A stretch of 64,000 bases of DNA from positions 4,712,001 through 4,776,000 of the forward strand of contig CP082230.1 in the NCBI GenBank assembly GCA_019856515.1, written 5' to 3'. How positions within the stretch are numbered: position 1 is the first letter of the stretch; every line of letters starts with the position of its first letter. The position numbers and the translations under genes are program-made. The DNA is from Prolixibacteraceae bacterium. Its GTDB lineage: Bacteria; Bacteroidota; Bacteroidia; Bacteroidales; Prolixibacteraceae. The notes under the pieces are model-generated. The model worked only from the letters and a program-made list of their open reading frames with translations, searched no databases and was not told the DNA's origin. Below are positions 11,752 to 20,870 of this stretch, in pieces.

Positions 11752-12768
11752 ATGTATAGCATAAAACTAGAAGTGAATGGGAACATACGTCATGTTAACT
11801 GTTTGGACTACGACTACTTCTGTCCCGTAGTGACAGATAATTGGCTGTATCGGAGATACTTGCAGAAGTATTTTCCTTATGATATTATGGATCGTTATCG
11901 TGCAGATATAGGTGATCGTGATATCCCGCCCTTAGAGGTAGGGCCTTTGGATCTTCAAATCCAGAAAGATTGTATGTGTAAAGTTGAATTTGGAAATTAT
12001 CTTCCTTCGTTGCGTTTTAGTGATGTCTTAAGTTCTCCCTTTGGAGAAGATCAAATGAAGTCGGACTATTATAATGCATTGGGTCAGGCACGCTATGATG
12101 CGGGCTTAGATCATGGCTTGGCACCTAACTATGGTCTCTTGTTAGATCGCTTTGTTCGTCCATTGGAGAATACTATTGATAGAATATGCAAAGAGCTTTT
12201 GGGTGGTCAATTCTATCTGACCATGGATAGTAGTGATCAGGATGATTTCTTTTATCAATGGATGTTCTCTGGTCAGATGCACCAAGGGGTTATTACGTTA
12301 GTGGATGATCAATTTATGGGTTTTAAGATTGAGTTTTGGGACTGCTACTGTGTGGGGCTGAAAGAGGAGATGTGTTCCGATGATCAGAATAGTATGCAGA
12401 TGACCCTACGTCTCTCTCCTGCCATTACTCGTAATCGTAAAAGAAAACATATTAAATCGTGGAGAATTACTGAGCTGAAAGAGGATGCTAAGGTTGTAAG
12501 AACGATTGCTAGGAGTAGTTCTGAAGAGAAGCATAAATTATTAGAGCTCTACTGGACCGATTTGGATGGTCATAGGTTGGAAAGTCCAATGGAGGGAAAG
12601 AATCTATTGGTGGTGAAAAGCAGAAATAGTGTTGGTAAGTTGGTGACCTTTAATTTGAATAACATGTGGTATGATCTTTATTACCAGGATGGATATTTAG
12701 AGGATGATATCCTTAAGGATTATAAGATCACTTCCGATATGGATCAATTAGAGATCGAGGCATATTAA
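11752..12768 (+). CDS. Hcp/TssD-like type VI secretion tube protein with insertion and C-terminal extension
   Basis: A 338-residue protein with no signal peptide. The start (MYSIKLEVNG, then LDYDYF) and the segment at about residues 150-235 (GGQFYLTMDSSD, FYQWMFS, FWDCYCVGLKEEM, MQMTLRLSPAI) follow the layout of Bacteroidota TssD, the Hcp ring protein that forms the inner tube of the type VI secretion system. Unlike a standard ~130-residue TssD it has about 100 residues inserted after the first strands, and a C-terminal domain of about 100 residues (ELYWTDLDGHRLES...) resembling Ig-like modules of secretion carriers. It lies 20 bases before the large toxin-like gene, as an evolved Hcp carrying a dedicated effector would. 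No other T6SS gene is in the window. The TssD match is by motif recognition only. Confidence 0.6.
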   Translation: MYSIKLEVNGNIRHVNCLDYDYFCPVVTDNWLYRRYLQKYFPYDIMDRYRADIGDRDIPPLEVGPLDLQIQKDCMCKVEFGNYLPSLRFSDVLSSPFGEDQMKSDYYNALGQARYDAGLDHGLAPNYGLLLDRFVRPLENTIDRICKELLGGQFYLTMDSSDQDDFFYQWMFSGQMHQGVITLVDDQFMGFKIEFWDCYCVGLKEEMCSDDQNSMQMTLRLSPAITRNRKRKHIKSWRITELKEDAKVVRTIARSSSEEKHKLLELYWTDLDGHRLESPMEGKNLLVVKSRNSVGKLVTFNLNNMWYDLYYQDGYLEDDILKDYKITSDMDQLEIEAY

Positions 12769-12788
12769 CCTATTTTAAAATTACTACT

Positions 12789-14576
12789 ATGTTAAAAACA
12801 TCAATGAGTGTTTATTTTTCTAATGATCTTAATAGTAAGGTTATGGGAGAAACAAATGGAAAGGAAGCGGTGGATGAGATTCTACTTATTCCTGAAACTG
12901 GAGAGATAATATGTCTTTTAAAGTCAGACCACGATGAACTGATAAAAGTAGATGACGAGAGTGGTGAGACTAACCATTATTTGGGCGATAATATTATAAA
13001 AGAGTTGGCAAAAACAACTTTTAAGTCCAATGATGAAAAAGCAGATGCAATTCGTAAGGCTTTTTTTAGTGATGAAGAAGAACCAAAGAAAGACGGTAGC
13101 AGCGACAATAATACAATCTCCCCTATCCCTGATAACTATAAGGAATCCCTACTGTATACAGAGTGTATTCGTTTAAAAGAGAAGGCTACTTCTATGGTAG
13201 CGAAGAAATTTATTGAAAAGGTAAAGAAGAAATATACATCTCGTCTTAAGAATGATTCTTTAAAGAAATCGACCGTCGAATGTATGTTTAAAATTTTCGA
13301 GAATGCGGTAGAGGGAGAGGATCTTCTGAAAGATTGTAAAATATCAGCAAAGAAAGAGAAGAACGTCAAAACACAAAAGAAGGTTTGGAATAAAAAGATA
13401 GATAGAAAAATAAAAACAAAGATATTACAGAGTTCCTATCCAAAATCTTATAAAAAGATAAAGAAGTATTTGAATAAAGATAAAGCAGAGTATAAAGAGG
13501 AGCATGATATTGCAATTCTAAAGGTTTTGTCTCAATTAGTTAAAACGGTTCCGTTTCCTGAAGAGATCGAAAAGTTTCTGACCTCGTTAGATTACTCTGT
13601 AACGGAGGAGTGGGAAAAGACTTTTGCGTTAGTAGAAGGAAAAAGAGATTTTAATAAAGAGGAGGACAAGAAACATATTATTGAACTACTCAAAAAAGAT
13701 ACTTTTTCCCAAGACCATGCACATATTGTGATCCGAGAGGTTAGGGATTTGTGGAAAAAAGGCGAAGAAGATCAGGAGTTTGATGAGAAATTTGGACTTT
13801 ATACTGCAAAGATTTTGTTTGAGAAGGGTAAAAATCCGAATATTGATTTAGGTAAACAGTATCGTGCAAAACTCAAAAAGACTGTAGAAGATGAACCTGT
13901 TCCCCCAAATGTTTTTACGGCAGGGGTTGAATATTCCCTGCTTCGATTGGCAGCCAAAGCAGAAGGGGAATTCGAAAGCAATATTTTAGAAGGTAAATTG
14001 GCGAAAGGAAGTATTAAAGCAGAAGCTGATGCGGTGTTGGCAGAAGGGAAAGCCAATGCCAATTTCTATTTCCCTAATGAAAATGGGCACCATGCAAAAT
14101 TAGATGTAACAAAACGGACAGAAAAGAAGCAGTGGGAGAAGATACCCGCGGAAGATAATAGTGAACACTATCCTGCTAATTTTTTCTTTGACTGTGATTT
14201 TATTGCACCCCACACCGCTTATGGTTTAATTAAGCAGTTTAAACATCTGAATAACTATAATCCAAGTAAAACGAAATTGATTGGGCTCGATATTATCGGC
14301 CATACCGATGCTAAGGGGAGTAGTATTTATAACCAAGGTTTAGGACAAAGAAGAGCCGATGCAGCGTATCATTTTTTGAAAGCAGAATATGTTGGGCTTT
14401 CTCATTTTTTTAGTACAGGAACGTGGCAAGAAGCTCATATCGAGTTTATGCAAGCGGTTGTGAATTTAAATTACACTCTTTATGCCTCTCCATATATTGG
14501 AGTACAGAATAATAATTTGAACGAAGAGCAAAGGAAGCAACAAAGAGATTATTATCCACTGATGTTTCCCATGTAG
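12789..14576 (+). CDS. OmpA-domain toxin-like protein, 5' part of an IS-interrupted gene
   Basis: 590 native residues (to 14558) plus five codons read into the IS. Recognisable regions are a charged, helical N-terminal half rich in lysine and glutamate; an alternating Ala/Gly/Glu segment (AAKAEGEFESNILEGKLAKG) like the strand-forming cores of large T6SS effectors; and an OmpA-like peptidoglycan-binding domain near residues 470-530 (IIGHTDAKGS, GQRRADAAYHFL). The IS enters after YYP. Removing the IS and one copy of the 7-base duplication fuses this frame directly to YKGESQRRIN at 16148, giving an ancestral protein of about 1,177 residues. Position after an Hcp-like gene and before a lipoprotein gene suggests an effector acting in the envelope; the toxic activity is not identifiable. 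Confidence 0.7.
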   Translation: MLKTSMSVYFSNDLNSKVMGETNGKEAVDEILLIPETGEIICLLKSDHDELIKVDDESGETNHYLGDNIIKELAKTTFKSNDEKADAIRKAFFSDEEEPKKDGSSDNNTISPIPDNYKESLLYTECIRLKEKATSMVAKKFIEKVKKKYTSRLKNDSLKKSTVECMFKIFENAVEGEDLLKDCKISAKKEKNVKTQKKVWNKKIDRKIKTKILQSSYPKSYKKIKKYLNKDKAEYKEEHDIAILKVLSQLVKTVPFPEEIEKFLTSLDYSVTEEWEKTFALVEGKRDFNKEEDKKHIIELLKKDTFSQDHAHIVIREVRDLWKKGEEDQEFDEKFGLYTAKILFEKGKNPNIDLGKQYRAKLKKTVEDEPVPPNVFTAGVEYSLLRLAAKAEGEFESNILEGKLAKGSIKAEADAVLAEGKANANFYFPNENGHHAKLDVTKRTEKKQWEKIPAEDNSEHYPANFFFDCDFIAPHTAYGLIKQFKHLNNYNPSKTKLIGLDIIGHTDAKGSSIYNQGLGQRRADAAYHFLKAEYVGLSHFFSTGTWQEAHIEFMQAVVNLNYTLYASPYIGVQNNNLNEEQRKQQRDYYPLMFPM

Positions 14577-16140
14577 GCTAACATCTTGATTTACAGCATA
14601 AAAAGAAGCATGTTTATTTTGATAATTCATTAATTATCAGTAAATTAATGTTGTTCCAATAACCAAATAAATCATGCTTCAGAATAAAAGTACAAAAGTT
14701 TTTTCAGAGACACAGAGTTTTTTCAGTTCAAGTGAAAAAGGAATTAATCGAATTATTAGCCTTTACAAGTTACTCAACTTAAGACAACTGAAATTAGGAA
14801 ATAAAGAGTTGCCTCAGTCTACTTACTTCAAAGGTGACATACTATTAGGCTTACTACTTTTCCCAATTTTCTCTATCCCTAATATTTATAGCTACAGTAA
14901 GCATTATCTATCAGAGATGTTAGAAGCACAAAAGAATACATTCTATCGATTTAAAAATAACAGCCAGATAGATTGGCGTACTATAGTTTCATCATGTAAT
15001 AATAAACTCTTTGGTCAAATAGCCAAAAACTCTCACTCTGATGACTGTAATCAAGCAGAAAGATGCTTAATTATTGACGATACTGATTTTGAGAAGTCTA
15101 CCTACAAAACTGAACATGTTAGTAAAATATGGTCGCATGTAACCCATCGTTATATATTTGGTTTTAAAGGATTATTTCTAGGTTTATGGGATGGCAAAAG
15201 CTATTTTACATTGGACTTCTCTCTACATAAAGAAAGAGGGAAGAATAAAAAGACTCCATTTGGACTCACTGCCAAACAACGTAAAAAACAGTTCTCAAAG
15301 AAACGATCAACAAAGAGTAATGGGTTTAACCGAGAGAAAGAACTCGTTATTGATAAAATAACGATGGCAAAAGAGATGATGGTAAATGCTATTAAACAAG
15401 GAATTACAGTAGACTACATACTTATGGACAGTTGGTTCTTCTGTGATTCAATATTAAAAACTGTGATCTCTAATGGTATGCATCTTGTTGCAATGGCTAA
15501 GATGTCTAGTGCTAAATATTCTTTCAAAGACAAAGAATATAGCACCAAAGAACTTGCTCTCTTACTTAAACAGCGAAAGAGAGTAAAATGGGTAAAGTCA
15601 CTTAGTCTATATTGTGCAGAAGTCACAGTGAAATATAAAGGTACAGATGTAAAACTATTCTTTTGCAAGAACAGTAAGCGAGGGAAATGGCATTTATTGG
15701 TATCTTCAAATACAAAGCTGAGCATAGAGAAAGCTTATCAGATATATAGTATTAGATGGAGTATTGAGGTCTTTTTTAAGGAATCAAAGAACTATTTTGG
15801 TTTAGGAAAATCTCAATCGAGTGATTTTGATGCTCAAATAGCAGATCTATCTGTAGCTATTATTGAGTTTAACGTTTTTAGTTTAGCAAAAAGGTTCGAG
15901 GCATATGAGACGCTAGGTGGAATCTTTGCTCATGTAAAAGATCAAGGAATGGAACTTGTAATAGTACAACGAATTTGGGGTTTTATCCTCGAATTGATGA
16001 GAACTCTCGCAGAAATCATCGATAGTGATTTTAATGAATTGATAATCAGTGTACTTAAAAATAAACCCGAAAATAATAAATTCTTTAGGCTCATTGAATC
16101 AATGGTTTATGAACCTGAATAAAGACATGGGAAACATCAG
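14559..16140 (+). mobile_element. IS4-family-type insertion sequence, complete
   Basis: A 1,582-bp element with 16-bp perfect terminal inverted repeats: CTGATGTTTCCCATGT at 14559-14574, complement at 16125-16140. It is flanked by a 7-bp direct repeat, TTATCCA, at 14552-14558 and 16141-16147. One transposase gene fills it. The intact ends, open transposase and perfect duplication point to a recent insertion. A 7-bp duplication fits the ISPepr1-type subgroup of IS4 as I recall it. Confidence 0.95.
14674..16122 (+). CDS. DDE transposase of the IS4-type element
   Basis: A 482-residue transposase catalysing cut-and-paste movement of the surrounding element. The RNase H-like catalytic residues are placed as expected: first Asp in LIIDDTDFEKS, second Asp in YILMDSWFF, Glu in the C-terminal motif YSIRWSIEVFFKESK. 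That last motif is an exact Y-(2)-R-(3)-E-(6)-K signature of the IS4 family. The coding frame is uninterrupted and probably functional. The gene lies in the same direction as the host gene it splits, so readthrough into the 3' half of that gene is possible. Confidence 0.93.
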   Translation: MLQNKSTKVFSETQSFFSSSEKGINRIISLYKLLNLRQLKLGNKELPQSTYFKGDILLGLLLFPIFSIPNIYSYSKHYLSEMLEAQKNTFYRFKNNSQIDWRTIVSSCNNKLFGQIAKNSHSDDCNQAERCLIIDDTDFEKSTYKTEHVSKIWSHVTHRYIFGFKGLFLGLWDGKSYFTLDFSLHKERGKNKKTPFGLTAKQRKKQFSKKRSTKSNGFNREKELVIDKITMAKEMMVNAIKQGITVDYILMDSWFFCDSILKTVISNGMHLVAMAKMSSAKYSFKDKEYSTKELALLLKQRKRVKWVKSLSLYCAEVTVKYKGTDVKLFFCKNSKRGKWHLLVSSNTKLSIEKAYQIYSIRWSIEVFFKESKNYFGLGKSQSSDFDAQIADLSVAIIEFNVFSLAKRFEAYETLGGIFAHVKDQGMELVIVQRIWGFILELMRTLAEIIDSDFNELIISVLKNKPENNKFFRLIESMVYEPE

Positions 16141-17908
16141 TTATCCATATAAAGGGGAGTCGCAACGGAGAATAAATATTAATAATCCGACACAAGAGAA
16201 TGTAACACAACCTAGGGACAAATTAGAAGAACTAATTATTCCTAATTATAAGATTATAGAAAGAATAGAGAAAATAGAAGGTATAGAAAAGGATAAAGAG
16301 TTTAAATTTAGTGACTTCCATCAATATCTGAAGAAGAATTATCCAGAGTATGTCGATTTGTCTCAGAAACCGATTGAATTCTTCGATAAGATGAATGGCT
16401 TCCCAGTCTATTTCCATGAAACAGCATCCTTCTTTGGAAAGTATTCATCAGAATATATCTTAAAACTACTTTATGCTTACCGTGGTGCCATAGCAAATCG
16501 ATATCCATTTATTATTGATAGTATCGTGAGACATGGTGAAAGGGTAACCAGTAAAGGAGAAAGTGAATTACTTGTAGATACCCAAGAGCGTAATAAGCAA
16601 AATAGACGTGTGGTTTTAACGGGGTATAAGCTAGAGGAGAGAAACACTTTCTCTACCGTGGATGTCGCGAAGCTTGATTTTGGTTATTTCCGTATGGATC
16701 TATTAGGGGAAGTGAGTGGTTATGCAGGAGCCAATGTGTTGCTCTCGGCAGATATAAATGTCGGGGTTAATACCGAAGCATTATTGATCAAAGGGTCACG
16801 GAAATGTGAGAAGGAAAAGGTCCATGACATTAAAAGGAAAGAGATCAGTACTAAAAACAAGAAGACCAAAGACAAAGAGGATTCTGATCCGTTGTTGGAG
16901 GCCAAAGCCAGTGGAAAAGGAGGTGCCTTTGTAGGGGTTAAAGCGGAAGCCGGATTAAAAGCGGCACTACAGTGGAACTCCGTAATAATAGAAAAGGATG
17001 ATTGTAAAGAGCTTGGTAATGTAGGGGTTGCTGTGAATGGAACTGCCGGAGCAGAACTGTCGGGCGAGTTTAAAATTGGTTATGATTCTACTAGTGGTCG
17101 TTTTACCATCAAAGCTTCTGCTTCTGCTGCTTTGGGAGCAGGAGGTGGTGGCACCGCCGAATTCTCTGTAGGTTTAGGAGGTCTTTATGAGTTGGTGATG
17201 TATGTTTATAACCAGTTAAAAGATAACGATTTCAATTTTGTAGATCTATTTGAAACCACCAGGGAAGGGTATAATGTCTATCAAATCTTTGTTGCTTGGC
17301 AAGTTCAATTGCTTCAAGAAGGAGTTGATCTGGCAAAGGATGCTAAGAAGGCCATAGAAGGTTTTGCTAGCGATATTACCATTAAAGCACAAGTACTGTT
17401 GAGTGATGCTCGTAAACTGGTTGCAGATTGGCATGCTGCCGAACAAAAGGAGGGGCAGATAAAGAACCTATTGTCTATGATTAAGGACGGGAAAAAAAAT
17501 AAAGGGTTCATGAATTTCCTTACTCCAGAAGTTAAAGGGCGTATCCTCTACTACTTAGCAAAACATCGCATCAGCTATTGGGAGGATATAAAGACATTTG
17601 ATAAGAATCATGGGAGTGAAACGGCTGCATTAAAAATTTTAGAGGAATATATTGTTAGCAAACGCGATTGGCAGGAGACCTTTGAGCATATGGTGGTCGA
17701 TGCAAGAAAGGATGAAAATTCGTCACAACCATATACAAGAATAAAGAGTAAAAGAAAGAACAAGAGTTTTGATGATATGGAACGAGACGTTCTATTGCTA
17801 ACGGATAATGAGAATTGGTTAAAAACGTATCTTTTAAAAGATGCGGAGGATTGGAAAAGAGTAGTTGAAATAAGAAAAGAGTTATGGAAGAAAGAAGAGG
17901 AAAAATAG
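16127..17908 (+). CDS. OmpA-domain toxin-like protein, 3' part of the IS-interrupted gene
   Basis: The native sequence resumes at 16141-16148. An ATG at 16127 inside the right end of the IS is in frame (MGNISYPYKGES) and could restart translation, giving about 593 residues. The fragment has two Gly/Ala-rich strand-like blocks (LLGEVSGYAGANVLLSADIN; FVGVKAEAGLKAALQW), then TAGAELSGEFKIGYDS and ASAALGAGGGGTAEFSVGLG leading into a hydrophobic stretch (GLYELVMYVYNQL), and a long charged helical tail. The blocks suggest membrane association, as in pore-forming T6SS effectors; that is inference. Its end overlaps the first FGE-like lipoprotein gene by 25 bases. Confidence 0.7.
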   Translation: MGNISYPYKGESQRRININNPTQENVTQPRDKLEELIIPNYKIIERIEKIEGIEKDKEFKFSDFHQYLKKNYPEYVDLSQKPIEFFDKMNGFPVYFHETASFFGKYSSEYILKLLYAYRGAIANRYPFIIDSIVRHGERVTSKGESELLVDTQERNKQNRRVVLTGYKLEERNTFSTVDVAKLDFGYFRMDLLGEVSGYAGANVLLSADINVGVNTEALLIKGSRKCEKEKVHDIKRKEISTKNKKTKDKEDSDPLLEAKASGKGGAFVGVKAEAGLKAALQWNSVIIEKDDCKELGNVGVAVNGTAGAELSGEFKIGYDSTSGRFTIKASASAALGAGGGGTAEFSVGLGGLYELVMYVYNQLKDNDFNFVDLFETTREGYNVYQIFVAWQVQLLQEGVDLAKDAKKAIEGFASDITIKAQVLLSDARKLVADWHAAEQKEGQIKNLLSMIKDGKKNKGFMNFLTPEVKGRILYYLAKHRISYWEDIKTFDKNHGSETAALKILEEYIVSKRDWQETFEHMVVDARKDENSSQPYTRIKSKRKNKSFDDMERDVLLLTDNENWLKTYLLKDAEDWKRVVEIRKELWKKEEEK

Positions 17909-18834
17909 TCTCACTATTATTGGTTTTATGTGTTTGTCTGTTTCATGTCTCTTGTGCCCAGAAGGGTAAGCCAGAGTCGGAAACGGATTGGATTATCAAG
18001 AAATCTTTGACGGATTTGGTTTATGTGGAAGGAGGCACTTTTATGTTAGGAGATGTGGGGTATACGGATAGTTTGGGCGTACATCGCCTTTTTGCGAACC
18101 ATGGAAGTGCATTGCCAGTCCATAAGGTGACCCTAGATAGTTATTCTATCGGTAAGTTGGAAGTGACTTTTAAGGAGTTTGATCTCTTTTGTAAACAAAC
18201 AGGACGAGAGTTAGTAGGAGAAGTCCAATCAAGAGAGTCTGGAAGGTTCTTTCGACCAGAGTTGTCTGCAACATTTATGACATGGGATGAGGCGATGGCC
18301 TACTGTGCATGGTTAGGGAAATTAACTGGTTTGGCATTTAATTTGGCTACGGATGCACAGTGGGAGTATGCTGCGCGCAGCCGGGGTTTGGCAGTAAAGT
18401 ATGGCACGGACAATGGCTTGATGGAAAAAGGACGTAACTATAAGAGTGATTACTATGAAACCCCAGCCGACAACCCTCCTCCAGGCAATTATCCTCCAAA
18501 CCCTTTGGGACTGTACGATATGAGTGGCATTAACCCTGAATGGGTTCGCGATGGGTATGCACCGTATTTTAAATGGGAAAAAGTTAATCCTTTAAATGAT
18601 TTTCAACACAGTATTGTTACCATTCGAGGTTTTCATCCCAATGTTTATAGCAGAGGTTCTCGAGCCAACTATAGAACAGGAGCAGGAGCAGGTATTCGAT
18701 TTGTAGTAAATTCACTAACCCCCGTTGATGTTGAATCTGTATTAGATAGCCTTGGTCTATCTATGCCTAGTTCAAAAGATATAGAGAAGTATATGCCAAA
18801 GAATTGGGTTGCTCCAGGTAAATACCCTCTTTAA
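17884..18834 (+). CDS. FGE/SUMF1-fold lipoprotein, tandem copy 1 (candidate immunity protein)
   Basis: A 316-residue secreted protein: signal sequence with a likely lipobox cysteine (FHVSC|AQKG; weak at -3), then a formylglycine-generating-enzyme/PvdO-like fold. Landmarks are GGTFMLGD, TWDEAMAYCAWLGKLTG, LATDAQWEYAARS, NPLGLYDMSG and a final RGSRANYRTGAGAGIRFVV. In active enzymes the region before the final block carries GNVWEW and paired cysteines; here it reads SGINPEW and RGSRANYR, so catalysis is unlikely. ATG overlaps the toxin gene's last 25 bases, implying coupled translation. An anchored periplasmic protein encoded directly after a probable effector is best explained as its immunity protein; a cofactor or chaperone role is possible. 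Confidence 0.75.
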   Translation: MEERRGKIVSLLLVLCVCLFHVSCAQKGKPESETDWIIKKSLTDLVYVEGGTFMLGDVGYTDSLGVHRLFANHGSALPVHKVTLDSYSIGKLEVTFKEFDLFCKQTGRELVGEVQSRESGRFFRPELSATFMTWDEAMAYCAWLGKLTGLAFNLATDAQWEYAARSRGLAVKYGTDNGLMEKGRNYKSDYYETPADNPPPGNYPPNPLGLYDMSGINPEWVRDGYAPYFKWEKVNPLNDFQHSIVTIRGFHPNVYSRGSRANYRTGAGAGIRFVVNSLTPVDVESVLDSLGLSMPSSKDIEKYMPKNWVAPGKYPL

Positions 18835-19362
18835 TTCATTACCTGAAGCGCAAGGGGAAAAAGCACCACGTAGAGGGGCGATGCTCGCGTCTAAATTTTA
18901 GCCACGGATTATCACGGATCTTTGTTGAAGCACAGTTGATGGGACAACCGCTGGGAGCGCTGAGCTCCAGCTCGGCATCGTGTGTCAGGAGAGCGACAAC
19001 TTAGCATTGCTTCATGGAGGAGTTGAATTGCAAGGATAGCACAAAGGTACGAAGGAATTTTAGCCACGGATTTTTATTTGTTGTTGCAACATTCCCTGAA
19101 AGGGAAACCGAACATAGCCCAATGGTGAAAACCATAGTTTGACCGCAAGGTCAAAGTATTGGTTGGAGCCTTGGGTAATAGAGTAAAAACAACAGAAGGG
19201 CTGTAAGTCCGACCCTTATCGCGTTTTGTTGACGTTGGTTTGGATGGTTTGTGCCAATTTATTGGCACGCCTTGCGAGAAGGTTGTTGGATTTGGAGATG
19301 CGAGCATCGCGTCTGTACGAGATGTTTTTGTAGCCTTAGAGAATTCAAATAAGAAAAGAGTT
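18835..19362. other. Spacer between lipoprotein copies 1 and 2
   Basis: No gene. Contains a GCGATGCTCGC-type palindrome near 18880, a full structured repeat (19091-19212), and a GTGCCAAT-type palindrome near 19250. An in-frame extension runs upstream of the copy 2 ATG but is composed of repeat sequence. Confidence 0.6.
19091..19212. repeat. GNRA-hairpin repeat, copy A
   Basis: About 122 bases with successive hairpins: TTCCCTGAAAGGGAA; ATGGT-GAAA-ACCAT; TTGACC-GCAA-GGTCAA; and GGGCT-GTA-AGTCC at the end. A CCCAA/TTGGG helix can enclose the two tetraloop hairpins. Confidence 0.8.
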
Positions 19363-20313
19363 ATGGAAGAAAGAAGAGGAAAAATAGTTTCACTATTATT
19401 GGTTTTATGTGTTTGTCTGTTTCATGTCTCTTGTGCCCAGAAGGGTAAGCCCGAGTCGGAAACGGATTGGATCATCAAGAAATCTTTAACGGACTTGGTT
19501 TATGTGAAAGGTGGCACTTTTATGTTAGGAGATGTGGGGTATACGGATAGTTTGGGTGTGCATCGTCTTTTCGCGAACCATGGAAGTGCATTGCCAGTTC
19601 ATAAAGTGACTTTAGATAGTTATTCTATCGGTAAGTTAGAGGTGACTTATAAGGAGTTTGATCTATTCTGTAAACTAACTGGACGAGATTTGGTTGGCGA
19701 AAATAGAGAGGGAAGGTATAGTATATTTTTTCGACCAGAGTTGTCCGCAACACATATGACATGGGATGATGCGATGGCCTACTGTGCATGGTTAGGGAAA
19801 TTAACTGGTTTGGCATTTAATTTGGCGACGAATGCGCAGTGGGAGTATGCTGCGCGTAGCCGGGGTTTGGCAGTAAAGTATGGCACGGACAATGGTTTAA
19901 TGGAAAAAGGACGTAACTATAAGAGTGATTACTATGAAACATCTGCCGACAACCCTCCTCCAGGCAGTTACCCCCCGAACCCTTTGGGACTGTACGATAT
20001 GAGTGGCATTAACCCTGAATGGGTTCGCGATGGGTATGCACCGTATTTTAAATGGGAAAAAGTTAATCCTTTAAATGATTTTCAACACAGTATTGTTACC
20101 ATTCGAGGTTTTCATCCCAATGTTTATAGCAGAGGTTCTCGAGCCAACTATAGAACAGGAGCAGGAGCAGGTATTCGATTTGTAGTAAATTCACTAACCC
20201 CCGTTGATGTAGAAACTGTATTAGATAGCCTCGGTCTATCTATGCCTAGTTCCAAAGATTTAGAGAAGTATATGCCAAAGAATTGGGTTGCTCCGGGTAA
20301 ATACCCTCTTTAA
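19363..20313 (+). CDS. FGE/SUMF1-fold lipoprotein, tandem copy 2
   Basis: 316 residues, same architecture as copy 1. ATG at 19363 is chosen because it aligns with copy 1; a longer reading from 19240 only adds repeat-derived residues. Distinctive patches are NREGRYSIFFRPEL in place of VQSRESGRFFRPEL, THMTWDDAM, and the C-terminal DVETV...DLEK pairing. It keeps YAPYFKWEKVNPLND and GFHPNVY, as in copy 1. It has no obvious promoter of its own beyond the spacer repeat. Probably co-expressed immunity paralogue, or an amplified spare copy. Confidence 0.75.
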   Translation: MEERRGKIVSLLLVLCVCLFHVSCAQKGKPESETDWIIKKSLTDLVYVKGGTFMLGDVGYTDSLGVHRLFANHGSALPVHKVTLDSYSIGKLEVTYKEFDLFCKLTGRDLVGENREGRYSIFFRPELSATHMTWDDAMAYCAWLGKLTGLAFNLATNAQWEYAARSRGLAVKYGTDNGLMEKGRNYKSDYYETSADNPPPGSYPPNPLGLYDMSGINPEWVRDGYAPYFKWEKVNPLNDFQHSIVTIRGFHPNVYSRGSRANYRTGAGAGIRFVVNSLTPVDVETVLDSLGLSMPSSKDLEKYMPKNWVAPGKYPL

Positions 20314-20870
20314 TTCATTACCTGAAGCGCAAGGGGAAAAAGCACCACGTAGAGGCGCGATGCTCGCGTCTAAATTTTAGCCACGGATTAGACGGATTAA
20401 CACGGATCTTTGTTGATGCAATAAATTTTAATGCTTGAATATTCCCTGAAAGGGAACCCGAACATAGCCCAATGGTGAAAACCATAGTTTGACCGCAAGG
20501 TCAAAGTATTGGTTGGAGCCTTGGGTAATAGAGTAAAAACAATAGGAGGGCTGTAAGTCCGATGCATCATGGAGGAGTTGAATCGCAAGGATGGCACACA
20601 GATGAATACTACGGTTGTCGCTCTCTTGTGGTACGATGCCGAGCGGAGCTCGGCGTTCCCAGCGGTTGAGGTATCCCTCTCGTGCCAATTCATTGGCACG
20701 CCGTGCGAGCATCGCTTCTTTACAAGGTCATGGGGTTGCTTGGTAGAGACACGATGCTCGTGTCTAATGTGTTTTGGAAATGTTGGTTTTTGTTGGATTT
20801 GGAGATGCGAGCATTGCATCTGTGCGAGATGTTTTTGTAGCCTTAGATAATTTAAAATAAGAAAAGAGTT
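20314..20870. other. Spacer between lipoprotein copies 2 and 3
   Basis: No gene. Contains CGCGATGCTCGCG (near 20355), the structured repeat (20441-20562), the palindrome GCCGAGCGGAGCTCGGC (20638-20654), GTGCCAATTCATTGGCAC (20681-20698) and GACACGATGCTCGTGTC (20747-20763). Nearly identical to the next two spacers. Confidence 0.6.
20441..20562. repeat. GNRA-hairpin repeat, copy B
   Basis: Same hairpin series as copy A, with GAAA and GCAA loops. Confidence 0.8.

Noticed and set aside
19240..19362. N-terminal extension of lipoprotein copy 2 (and likewise 22282-22377 for copy 4)
   Set aside because: Encodes repeat-derived residues in front of a clear signal peptide and is absent in copies 1, 3 and 5.
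20397..20819. Minus-strand open frame of about 140 codons, repeated at 21905-22327 and 23412-23834
   Set aside because: It runs across the hairpin repeat and palindromes, has no family resemblance, and its conservation follows from the duplication of the spacer. The loop and stem pattern explains the sequence better than coding.
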